A DNA stretch of 64,000 nt. Origin: Lachnospiraceae bacterium MD308 (lineage in GTDB: Bacteria; Bacillota; Clostridia; Lachnospirales; Lachnospiraceae). Positions within the stretch are counted from its first letter, which is position 1. Each line of letters opens with the position of its first letter. A program made the translations under genes and the position numbers. The notes beneath the pieces are model-generated. The model was not told where the DNA came from, did not search any database, and saw only the letters and a program-made list of their open reading frames with translations. This document shows, in pieces, positions 53,175 through 61,068 of this stretch. Where the stretch lies: the NCBI GenBank assembly GCA_000403475.2, contig KE159795.1, positions 1,643,189-1,707,188 on the forward strand, read 5' to 3'.

Positions 53175-54482
53175 TCAGTTTGCGTACGGTATTTCTATTT
53201 TTTGTATTACCAATCCATCTTCCACACTTATTACGTGTATAAGCTCTTCTCTCTCTTTCAGGATATTTTTCACCCAGTATAATCCCATTCCCCTTCCGAC
53301 TCCTTTTGTAGATACCCCCTTCTGGAATATTTTAGACAGATTAGGGTACTGCCGGCAGGAATTGGCAACTTTAAATATTGCTCCTTCTTCTGTACTGGAT
53401 GCCTCGATAATGAGCTTTTTTAATTCGGTTTCTTCTGCCGCTTCTATCGCGTTATCTATAAAGATTCCCAAAATTCTATTAATTATCTGTATTTCTGGAT
53501 ATTTTACCTCTAGCCCATCTTCTATCTTTATCTCTGGTTCTATGTCTTTACTAAGTGCCCTCAGAATCTTCTCATATAAAACCCCTTTTATCTCCATTGG
53601 CTGTATATTACGAAGACTTTTCCAGATGTGCAAATCTTTATAGTAATCTGTCTCTTTTGTCCAGGTTAATTTCTGATAGTATACTTTGAGCTGCTCCATC
53701 TCTCCTTCGCGGATATATCCAGCCATCTCTGCAATTATGTTTTTGTAATCATGTTTAAATGCTCTCAGCTCATCTATCATTTGTTCCATACTTAAGACAT
53801 AATTTTCTGTTATTTCTTTCTGATGCCCCTCTGCTTTTCTCTGTTCAGCCGATCGGATACTTGAAGCACATAAAACAATCAATAGGCTGCTTATCAGCAT
53901 ACAAATAAAAAAGAGAATACAGTTAAGACCTAATCCCCGTACATTGTACCCCGCTTTTTCCCCCATTGATATCGTAAACAAGAAAATAAGCAAGTATAAT
54001 ACCCCATTAGCAAACATTCCATAACGAATCGCCGGAGCGACACTGCTGATATGGCCCGAAAAATTCAGTTTTTCATATAGGATATAACGCAGCCCTCTTA
54101 AAATCAGCCACAGGAATACAGTATATACCGCCCAAAACACTTCCCCATAATGATCTACAAAGTCAACTAATGGAATCCCAAGTAACGCCACTATCCCCCA
54201 AAAGAACATATTATTGCACAGTATATTGATCAGATATCCGACCGCTGCCATAAATCCATTCTCCAACCGATATTCTTCTGTCAACAAAAACAGCAAAATC
54301 AACAGCCCAATTACCATAGGAATGCCCATAATCTGTCCAAAGGTATTCCCCAAAAATGCCATCGCAAATACATATGCCGCTATAATCGCCACTCTCTGGC
54401 GCTTCATCCTGTAAGGAATCAACATCGTTGTTGACATCACAACCATCAAAGAGGTAAATACACATGAAATCAGAAGTTTCAT
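53175..54482 (-). CDS. AgrC-like sensor histidine kinase (GHKL)
   Basis: A 435-residue protein with six to seven N-terminal membrane spans, a phosphoacceptor motif FKHDYKN around residue 243, and a GHKL ATPase (N-box FIDNAIEAAEE, G-box KGVGRGMGLYW). This is the AgrC architecture for sensing cyclic peptides. It lies 12 bases after the LytTR regulator gene. Confidence 0.92.
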   Translation of the reverse strand: MKLLISCVFTSLMVVMSTTMLIPYRMKRQRVAIIAAYVFAMAFLGNTFGQIMGIPMVIGLLILLFLLTEEYRLENGFMAAVGYLINILCNNMFFWGIVALLGIPLVDFVDHYGEVFWAVYTVFLWLILRGLRYILYEKLNFSGHISSVAPAIRYGMFANGVLYLLIFLFTISMGEKAGYNVRGLGLNCILFFICMLISSLLIVLCASSIRSAEQRKAEGHQKEITENYVLSMEQMIDELRAFKHDYKNIIAEMAGYIREGEMEQLKVYYQKLTWTKETDYYKDLHIWKSLRNIQPMEIKGVLYEKILRALSKDIEPEIKIEDGLEVKYPEIQIINRILGIFIDNAIEAAEETELKKLIIEASSTEEGAIFKVANSCRQYPNLSKIFQKGVSTKGVGRGMGLYWVKNILKEREELIHVISVEDGLVIQKIEIPYAN

Positions 54483-54494
54483 ATTCTTCCCTCC

Positions 54495-55277
54495 CTACTG
54501 TACGACTAATCCATAATGACCGTCTCCCTGCATCAATTTACACAAGCTTCCAATCTCACGGTATGGTACTTCTAATTCATATCCACATTCAAGAAAAATC
54601 TTTCGTCCCTTTTTATCTATCTCTCTGATTTTTTGTTTCTGGACAATACAAGACTTGCTAATAAAAATAAAAGCTTCATCCAGCATCTCGCTTATATTTT
54701 TTAATGACTGGCGAAGTGTTAGTTTTTTATAAGAAAGGTAAATCTCTATCTGGTGGCTTCCTTTTACTGCCTGTATAAATAAGATATCATCCTTATTAAC
54801 CTCCAGCACTCTACTTCCAGCAGATATTGAGATACTATTTTGTTTCTTTTCTTTCATAAGTTCAATTTTACCAAAGATATTCTCCATCCTTACTTTCATT
54901 TCATTACCCATTCTATCTGAAAGAAAATATTCCGGTTTTTTGATAATATAGTCTAGCGGCTCCAGTTTATATTCAAAAGCTCTGAACGCCAAATCTTCCT
55001 GCGAAGTCAAAAATACAATATAGATATCTCTGTCCTGTTTTTTTAATTTTCTCGCCAACCCAAAACCATCCATAGTATAGCCATTTAATTCGACATCAAG
55101 AAAAAATAGTGCCGTATTTTCCTCATTCTTTATAAAATCATTAATTGTGAAAAGCGGATTATTCCTTGCTGATACAATCTCAGCCTGTATGTGGTTTTCC
55201 TTCAAAAATGACTCGATGACTTTTTTAAAGTAATTGAGCTGAGACAGTTCATCTTCACAAAGATATATGTCAATCAT
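54495..55277 (-). CDS. LytTR response regulator (AgrA-like)
   Basis: A 260-residue regulator with a receiver domain (acidic pair CEDE near the N-terminus, phospho-Asp 61 in LFFLDVELNG, Lys in the KKPEYF segment) and a C-terminal LytTR DNA-binding domain (GSRVLEVNKDDILFIQAV, HQIEIYLSYKKLTLRQSL). It is first in the pair with the kinase and is preceded by a TGTCACG-N17 promoter. Likely activates agrBD through the repeats at 53123-53157. Confidence 0.93.
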   Translation of the reverse strand: MIDIYLCEDELSQLNYFKKVIESFLKENHIQAEIVSARNNPLFTINDFIKNEENTALFFLDVELNGYTMDGFGLARKLKKQDRDIYIVFLTSQEDLAFRAFEYKLEPLDYIIKKPEYFLSDRMGNEMKVRMENIFGKIELMKEKKQNSISISAGSRVLEVNKDDILFIQAVKGSHQIEIYLSYKKLTLRQSLKNISEMLDEAFIFISKSCIVQKQKIREIDKKGRKIFLECGYELEVPYREIGSLCKLMQGDGHYGLVVQ

Positions 55278-55329
55278 TCTGTTTCCTCCTCTCTACCTAA
55301 TCTAATACTAAAATATCTGTTTCTATAAA

Positions 55330-55360
55330 ATATAAGCCTCTGAAGGCAATATCCGTGACA
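55330..55360 (-). promoter_or_regulatory. Promoter of the agr two-component genes (TGTCACG-N17-CTTATAT)
   Basis: Minus strand TGTCACG (55354-55360), 17-base spacer, CTTATAT (55330-55336). Fourth copy of the motif, in the divergent gap with the merR promoter. Confidence 0.65.
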
Positions 55361-55396
55361 ATATTTTTATTATTTTATAAAATTTCTAAAAAAGTA

Positions 55397-55427
55397 TTGA
55401 CCTTCAAGCCGCTTTAACCCTTATAAT
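55397..55427 (+). promoter_or_regulatory. MerR-type autoregulated promoter
   Basis: TTGACC (55397-55402), 19-base spacer, perfect TATAAT (55422-55427), 34 bases before the merR start. Its first 21 bases are identical to the P1 element at 44090-44110 (opposite strand), and the A-rich stretch just upstream is also similar. Confidence 0.8.
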
Positions 55428-55460
55428 CAGGGTATCAAACATCAAAGGAGGGCATTTATC

Positions 55461-56609
55461 ATGACGATTAAAGATGTAGAAAACAAACTTGGCATCACCA
55501 AAGCAAATATCAGGTATTATGAAAATGAAGGACTTATCTCCCCAAAAAGAAATGATACAAATAACTATCGGGAATATTCCGAACAGGACATCGAACAGCT
55601 TGAACGGATTAAAGTATTAAGAGTCCTCGGAGTTCCTATCTCTGACATCCGGGAGCTGAAAGACGGAAAGCTGAATCTTGACGCCGTTATGGAAAATCGT
55701 CTCAAACTGCTGCATGAGGAAGAGCAGAACCTTGAGGCAGTCAGGCGTGTATGCGAAAACCTGCGCCAGTGCCATCTTCCTTTTGATTCTGTATCAGAGT
55801 CAATACTGGAAGAGGATGAGGCTTCCTGGGGCGAACAGCTTGCGAAGGTTTTGAAGGAAGATATTACAAAAGAAATCCTGACACCGAAACAGTTTAACAA
55901 AAATCTGGCGCTGATGCTGTCTTATGGATATTGTATATGTGCCGTCGTCTCATTTCTCCTCGGAGATTGGATATACTCTTCTGCCGACGGCATCTATTTT
56001 CCCGAAAAACTTATGGATTCTCCGGGAATGATGGAAAAAGTATTTCCATTTGCCTCTACAATGGGAACCTTCTTTTTCCTTCCGGTTATTTTATGCATCA
56101 TTTGTTATGCAGGGATGTATTTTACCAAAAACACAACTATATTAATGGTAATCTTCCATATAAATGCCATCAATCTGGCTCCATTACTTATAGCCGCCTA
56201 CACTTTTGCAAGAGGTTTTATCTTCCTCTGGAAGAAAGACACTTCTATAAGCGGACAGCATTTTGGACTTTTCTGGCTTATGACCGCAGCATATGTGATT
56301 ATACTGTTCTTGTTATCCCGGACGTGGAAACACTTCTTTACCAAAGCGCGGTACGTAATCGCTGCAGCTCTGGGATATACCGCAGTCATGACACTCATCG
56401 GCGGTACGCTTAGCGGGATGTGGATAGCATTTTTCATCGGCTTCTTCCTGTTTACTATGTACATTGGCCTGAACTGGTTCCATGCTTACCATGATGCTAA
56501 TAATAACAACAGATACTTCGCCGTAACGGAAGGCTTAAGGATTATGAATATCTTCGGTGCTGCATTCGATATGAGAGGAAAGACAAGCCCTACCTGGGTA
56601 CAAAGATAA
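55461..56609 (+). CDS. MerR-family regulator fused to a multi-spanning membrane domain
   Basis: A 382-residue protein. Residues 1-75 are a MerR winged helix (ITKANIRYYENEGLISPKRN, then YREYSEQDIEQLERI). Residues 80-110 form the dimerisation coiled coil. After about residue 150 come six to seven hydrophobic spans (for example YGYCICAVVSFLLGDWIY, LPVILCIICYAGMYF, LFWLMTAAYVIILFLL). A one-component membrane sensor of this form could detect a membrane-active compound and act on DNA directly. Start follows AAAGGAGGGCATTTATC. Shared operator at 44.1 kb marks the BceAB-like operon as its target. Confidence 0.85.
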   Translation: MTIKDVENKLGITKANIRYYENEGLISPKRNDTNNYREYSEQDIEQLERIKVLRVLGVPISDIRELKDGKLNLDAVMENRLKLLHEEEQNLEAVRRVCENLRQCHLPFDSVSESILEEDEASWGEQLAKVLKEDITKEILTPKQFNKNLALMLSYGYCICAVVSFLLGDWIYSSADGIYFPEKLMDSPGMMEKVFPFASTMGTFFFLPVILCIICYAGMYFTKNTTILMVIFHINAINLAPLLIAAYTFARGFIFLWKKDTSISGQHFGLFWLMTAAYVIILFLLSRTWKHFFTKARYVIAAALGYTAVMTLIGGTLSGMWIAFFIGFFLFTMYIGLNWFHAYHDANNNNRYFAVTEGLRIMNIFGAAFDMRGKTSPTWVQR

Positions 56610-56619
56610 TTATCGAATT

Positions 56620-56658
56620 ATTGCAAACAGGGAGCGAATTCACCCTCCGCTCCCTGTT
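56620..56658 (+). terminator. merR terminator carrying the 35-bp repeat, copy 2
   Basis: Perfect 11-base arms (56626-56636 and 56648-56658) just after the merR stop at 56609. Bases 56620-56654 are repeated exactly at 44631-44665. Confidence 0.8.
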
Positions 56659-56712
56659 ATCTTACTTTCATCATATTTATGTTCTGTACCGCCTTTTCTA
56701 TCTGCTGTCTTG

Positions 56713-57495
56713 TCACACCCGGGCCACCACCGGCTTCGGCCCCTCAAACATCACGATTACAACAGGAGTTCCCGGCTGAATCTCTTCTTCATTGGTCTTT
56801 ATCTTTATCTGTTTGCCGCGAAACGTTCCTTTACCCTTGTAAGTGATTACCGTATCTGCCACTCCAATCTCCCAGAGAAGTTCCATCTCCCTTTTATTAT
56901 TCAACGTCTGGATATAACTTCTTAACACAATCTGCGCCGCCGCCGCTATTATGCTTATCCATACGCCCCGCTCCATACTGTGCGCCATCAACGCCACTCC
57001 GACGGCCAGTATAAATCCGCTGTTGTTCATGGCTCCGGCACCTGCGCCGCCCCAGTCTTTTCCATGCACATAGTAAAGCTCCAGGTCATTGTGCTTCTCC
57101 CATGCGCTTAACAGGAAACCATATACAAGGAGCGCTCTCCCGATATACTCCGGTATAATTACAGGCACTCCGGCTGCACTTATATCTACAACTCCCATAC
57201 CTCTTTCCAGCACCCATCTCGTCAACAGAGTCAGGACGCAGCATGCTAAAAACCATATAGCCATATTAAGGTCAAGCACGTCTCTGTAAATCCGGTTCAT
57301 CTCCCGCCCCGCCTCTCCGGGGTCACCCATCTGCCTTACAGCCTCTTCTTCCGCTTCCTCCTCACTCATGCCGGATTCCATGAGCGCCTCCTTGCAGTCC
57401 TCGATATGATCCTGGTACTCTCTCATAATCTCTTTTCTTATCCTGGAACTTTCGATGCGCTTTGTCAATGCCTGCAAATATTTATCAGCCTTCAT
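56713..57495 (-). CDS. Permease-prefix-domain membrane protein with NfeD-like tail
   Basis: A 260-residue protein. Residues 1-70 form a DUF1700/permease-prefix helical domain (YLQALTKRIESSRIRKEIMR, EEEAVRQMGDPGEAG). Membrane spans follow around 75-200, and the C-terminal 50 residues look like a small OB-fold of NfeD type (VADTVITYKGKGTFRGK). It overlaps the padR gene by 11 bases, the usual PadR-linked arrangement. Function is unknown; such proteins are implicated in envelope stress or transporter control. Confidence 0.7.
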   Translation of the reverse strand: MKADKYLQALTKRIESSRIRKEIMREYQDHIEDCKEALMESGMSEEEAEEEAVRQMGDPGEAGREMNRIYRDVLDLNMAIWFLACCVLTLLTRWVLERGMGVVDISAAGVPVIIPEYIGRALLVYGFLLSAWEKHNDLELYYVHGKDWGGAGAGAMNNSGFILAVGVALMAHSMERGVWISIIAAAAQIVLRSYIQTLNNKREMELLWEIGVADTVITYKGKGTFRGKQIKIKTNEEEIQPGTPVVIVMFEGPKPVVARV

Positions 57496-57832
57496 AATTC
57501 ACACCACCTATCATCGTGCCTACTGCTTCTGCGTATGTGTTCCACTCCTCTATCATCTTGTCAAGGTATTTGCGCCCACTTGGCGTAATCTGGTAATACT
57601 TGCGAAGCTTGCCGTTAGCCTCCTTATCGTATCCCTTCAGATACCCACCCTGCACCAGACTGTGAAGCAATGGGTAGAGCGTCCCTACCTTAAGCTCAAA
57701 TACATTGTTGGAACGTTTGGATAAAGTGCTTATCATCTCGTATCCATACATATCCTTTTCCGACAAAAGCTTTAAAAGCAGCATGGATGTATTACCAGAA
57801 ACAAGATTCCTACTTACTGTCATATTACTCAC
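57485..57832 (-). CDS. PadR-family transcriptional regulator
   Basis: A 115-residue PadR winged helix (MLLLKLLSEKDMYGYEMIST, VGTLYPLLHSLVQGGYLKGY and YYQITPSGRKYLDKM). Such repressors often control transporters for peptides and drugs. Its promoter contains a TATATCG-N5-CGATG operator inside the spacer. A similar operator is found at 43958-43974 upstream of the BceAB-like operon. Confidence 0.92.
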   Translation of the reverse strand: MSNMTVSRNLVSGNTSMLLLKLLSEKDMYGYEMISTLSKRSNNVFELKVGTLYPLLHSLVQGGYLKGYDKEANGKLRKYYQITPSGRKYLDKMIEEWNTYAEAVGTMIGGVNYEG

Positions 57833-57882
57833 CTCGCTTTTTATTGTTATATTTTCGATATATATCGGCTTTCGTTATATTC

Positions 57883-57911
57883 ATATTACATCGGCAATCG
57901 ATATATGTCAA
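57883..57911 (-). promoter_or_regulatory. padR promoter with internal operator
   Basis: Minus strand TTGACA (57906-57911), 17-base spacer, TAATAT (57883-57888). The spacer holds the dyad TATATCG-N5-CGATG. A further palindrome CGATATATATCG lies downstream near 57856-57868. Fits negative autoregulation. Confidence 0.65.
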
Positions 57912-57964
57912 CACTTTTTTTCTTTCTCAACAAAAAATCACCATCCCCGATGCCTTAATACATC

Positions 57965-57983
57965 AAAAACAGTGATTTCACTG
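57965..57983 (-). terminator. Terminator of tRNA-Lys
   Basis: CAGTGA-TT-TCACTG at 57970-57983 followed by five T on the minus strand, starting at the tRNA 3' end. Confidence 0.75.
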
Positions 57984-58054
57984 CGCGATCAGGGGCTCGA
58001 ACCCTGGACACCCTGATTAAGAGTCAGGTGCTCTACCAACTGAGCTAATCGCGC
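57982..58054 (-). tRNA. tRNA-Lys (anticodon CTT)
   Basis: 73 nucleotides forming a complete cloverleaf: acceptor stem GCGCGAT/ATCGCGC, D-arm GCTC/GAGC, anticodon arm CCTGA/TCAGG with loop CTCTTAA, variable loop GTGTC, T-arm CAGGG-TTCGAGC-CCCTG, discriminator A. CCA is not encoded. Confidence 0.97.
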
Positions 58055-58164
58055 TTAATTCTTAATTTTCTTTTATTATTTCCTTAACGCAAGTGCTATT
58101 ATATAACAGAATTCCTGTCATTGCAAGTGTTTTTTTTAATTTATTTTATTTTTTTCGAGTTTTG

Positions 58165-58275
58165 CTGCACAACAATTGGCACTCACTCCTGCATCATGCT
58201 CTTACGGAATGCGCAGCAAGTGCGCATTCCTGGCTTCTCTATAACCCTGACTATGATATATTGGGCGCCCGCCAA
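58165..58275. repeat. Degenerate relative of the 60.8-kb inverted-repeat element
   Basis: The gap between tRNA-Lys and the aminotransferase remnant contains a hairpin (GGAATGCGC at 58206-58214, GCGCATTCC at 58222-58230) followed by CCCTGACTATGATATATTGG, close to CCCTGACCATAGATATTTGG in the 60792-61068 element. It looks like half of a related element without its terminal repeats. Confidence 0.45.
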
Positions 58276-59238
58276 TTATTTTTTCAGCATTTGCAACCTC
58301 CGGCATGCCTCTTCCACTGTGTCTTCATCAAATGCATAACATGCCCTGAACCACCCTGGCCGTTCACACCCAAAAAGTCCTCCCGGGGAGATATTAAGCA
58401 TTAATTCGTTATATATCTTATCCCACAAAACCTGCTCCGCAGAAAATTCCTGTTTTTCCATATATTCTGACAAATCCGCCATCACAAAGATTCCAGCCTG
58501 CGCTTTCATCATGGGTATTCCCATCTCGGCAAGCCCCCGGCTGAATATCCGGTACGCTTTTCCAAGGCGCTTTCTTGACAGCTCCATAATCTCACCCAAT
58601 TCCGGTTCCTTCAAAAGAGCGGTCAACAATGACTGCGTGTGCGAAGAAACACTGGAATAATATGTAATTGATGCAAATCCCTGTATGATATCCGGATTAA
58701 AGGAAAAACACATGCCCGTCCGGAAGCCGGACAGTACGAAATCTTTTGCAAAGCTGCTTGTCACATGCACTCTATGCCGGTATGCGTCAGGAACCAGCCT
58801 CATAGTGCTTACAAAATGAGCTTCCGGATCAAATACTGTCTGCGCATAGATTTCATCAGAAATCACATCCAGGTCATGCTCCATCGCGAAATCAAGCAGA
58901 CTGCGAATCGCCTCCTCTTTATAAACAGTTCCGATGGGATTGTTCGGTGACGAGAATAATACGGCACGCACTCTTTTTCCTTCTCCCGTAACTCTCTCAT
59001 ACGCCTGTTCAAAGGCATCTCTGGAGAGTGTCTCATCACATGGCACCCCCAATGCAAGAACGCCTGCCCGTTCGTTGATGTCATCCACAAAACTAGAATA
59101 ATACGGGGCAGGTATTAAAAACACATCCCCTGGTTCTGCCAAAAGTGTTGCCAATGTCTCCAGCGCAACCGTACAGCCTGCACAAATTTTTGACTTTCCG
59201 GCACCAAAAAAGACAAGGCTTGAATTCATGAAATTCAT
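58276..59238 (-). pseudogene. 5'-truncated class I/II aminotransferase
   Basis: The 320-residue frame begins within the cofactor domain (KSKICAGCTVALETLATLLA) and contains SSPNNPIGTVY, the Asp of DVISDEIYAQ, and the PLP lysine in TSSFAKDFVLSGFRTG. ACC-synthase-like members of this family normally have about 100 additional N-terminal residues including part of the active site; none is found in any upstream frame before the next gene at 59285. The encoded protein is probably inactive. A repeat element remnant lies on its 3' side. Confidence 0.65.
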
Positions 59239-59284
59239 GCCCTGTCCGGAATCACTTTGCTGTATATTATTTCAGACGTCTCCG

Positions 59285-60538
59285 CTACAGATATCTTAAA
59301 AGATCCTCCGCCGTCAGCTCCATGCAATAGGATTTGGCGAGTATATCTTCATAAAATTTCTGAAACGCATCCCGCATTTTCGGGTAGGTGGAGATATGAT
59401 AATTTGCGTTTGCTCTGTTTTTTGAATTCTCTATATTCAAAGAATACGTATCTAAGAAAATGGAAGGCGCCTTTCTTAACTCCTCGCTAAGAACTACGGT
59501 ATCCCTGATCAGATACATCTTGAATTCAGGATTAGATTTCATAACCTCACTCAAGTATCTCAGATGTTTATAGACTTGTTCCTGGGTAAGCTGTTGAAAG
59601 CGGTTTCCTACGCTTACTTTACCGTCTGCCAGATATTTATTCAACATAGACGAATAGATCACAAGATCAATCTGTGAGCGGCAAGTCCGCTTTTCAAAGA
59701 CATTCTTTAATTTCTCCAGATATCTGCCATATGCTTTATTTTCCGCTTTCTCAACAAATACATCCATAACGTCCGCCGGGAATAACATCGCTGGAGATTC
59801 GTTAAAAAACAACCACTGTCTGCGGTCGGAATAAGAGTCAAGCTGTACGTTCGTTTTCTGCAGGCTCTCCGGCTTGGCAGAATCCAAAAGCTTCTCTGCG
59901 GAATCTGTTATCTGGCTGCATATATCTGCGAATTTTTTAATTACCTGCTCCTGCATGGAAAAGACCGCGGCAATCTCCCCCTCAAGAACCCACAGCATCT
60001 GTAAGCAAAATAAATAGTTAACAACGAAAAGCTGCGGTGTGTCCGGTCTCCGGCGAACAATCGTTATCTCAACAAAACCCAGACTGCCAATGATTTTCAA
60101 GATTGCTGTTGTATAAAAATAATAGTTTTTTGTAAGCTCCTCCGTATTAAGCGCAAGTTTAATCTGTACATGCTCTGCGCCCATATCATGAATCTCCTCT
60201 ATAATTCTATGAAATTCTTTTCCGTATAGATGGAACAAATCAAACGTCGCCGTTATGGATATATTGTGCCCGCCAAGCTCCATCGCCTGGCGGCAGGCAG
60301 CACGCGTCAACTGTGCCAGCTCCTTGTGGCTGTTCAAAAATGACATCTGACCATTCTGGAAACTTTGAAAAAGCCTGGCGCTGCCTGCACAGTCATAGGC
60401 TGATTTGAGTTCTGTATATACCTTCTCTTTCTCTATCCCTCTCCCCGAATTTCTGTCAGCTCCCTTAGACAGAAAATCCGCAATCTGACCGATGATCCGA
60501 TCGGCATTCCTGGCCGACGGCAGCTTGCTGCCATTCAT
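59285..60538 (-). CDS. HTH-domain regulator-like protein with damaged 5' end
   Basis: The ATG at 60538 falls inside a helix-turn-helix: upstream in the same frame the DNA reads GRASELANALGYDPTYISKW before joining MNGSKLPSARNADRI. Continuing upstream, the HTH reading moves to another frame at a run of five T near 60600-60604; one more T would join it to AAELEKLNNLTF. No start codon is seen beyond that. So the gene is probably frameshifted, or starts at a non-standard codon. The remaining 400 residues are helical with no recognised domain; the family is unknown. Confidence 0.5.
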   Translation of the reverse strand: MNGSKLPSARNADRIIGQIADFLSKGADRNSGRGIEKEKVYTELKSAYDCAGSARLFQSFQNGQMSFLNSHKELAQLTRAACRQAMELGGHNISITATFDLFHLYGKEFHRIIEEIHDMGAEHVQIKLALNTEELTKNYYFYTTAILKIIGSLGFVEITIVRRRPDTPQLFVVNYLFCLQMLWVLEGEIAAVFSMQEQVIKKFADICSQITDSAEKLLDSAKPESLQKTNVQLDSYSDRRQWLFFNESPAMLFPADVMDVFVEKAENKAYGRYLEKLKNVFEKRTCRSQIDLVIYSSMLNKYLADGKVSVGNRFQQLTQEQVYKHLRYLSEVMKSNPEFKMYLIRDTVVLSEELRKAPSIFLDTYSLNIENSKNRANANYHISTYPKMRDAFQKFYEDILAKSYCMELTAEDLLRYL

Positions 60539-60791
60539 CCATTTACTGATGTACGTTGGGTCATATCCAAGCGCATTGGCAAGCTCACTCGCACGCCCTA
60601 AAAAGTCAAGTTATTCAACTTTTCTAATTCAGCCGCTATAAAAGTTAGCGAAAGTTAAATTTCTACTTTCACTACAAAAAACAATGCCAAAAACCGCACA
60701 AAATAAAGGTTTTTGACATTGTATATACTGTTGCAAAACATTGATTTCCAATTAGTGAAAGTTAGCGAAAGTTAAATTATGCCCAATATGG
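60539..60791. other. Regulatory gap with 21-bp direct repeats
   Basis: No complete gene here besides the HTH remnant. A 21-base sequence is repeated exactly at 60641-60661 and 60758-60778; each copy is itself made of 10-base units (GAAAGTTAGC, GAAAGTTAAA). The A/T-rich DNA between may hold the promoter of the HTH gene. Such spaced repeats look like sites for a cooperative DNA-binding protein. Confidence 0.45.
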
Positions 60792-61068
60792 TACCCTCAG
60801 TAAACAAAGGAACACACGGTCGGAGAAGAACCAATTTTTGCTCCTGCTGCGTTGCTTTCCTTCCGCGTACGTCCAGTACGCGTCAGTCAAGCGCCTTGCA
60901 GGAACAAAAATTGGTTTCTTTCCGACTCTACGACCCTGACCATAGATATTTGGGCGATTTTCAAGGCGGACGATTGAGGCGTACTGGACGTACGCCGATT
61001 GAGGACAACGCAGAAAATCACCCAAATATCATGGTTCAGGGCGTGTATTCCTTTGTTCACTGAGGGTA
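60792..61068. mobile_element. 277-bp terminal-inverted-repeat element (MITE-like)
   Basis: The ends are 21-base inverted repeats (60792-60812 and 61048-61068, starting TACCCTCAGT) with one mismatch. Inside are two long hairpins: one with arms about 60819-60847 and 60898-60925, and one with arms about 60932-60962 and 61013-61042. Each is capped by a small palindrome around the sequence GTACGTCCAGTAC or its relative. There is no transposase. It lies in the 3' end of the AlbA_2 gene, supplying its last 60 codons. Confidence 0.75.

Noticed and set aside
60792-61068. Considered as a CRISPR fragment or tRNA-like array
   Set aside because: No regularly spaced repeats; the symmetry is inverted, with terminal repeats, so an inverted-repeat element fits better.
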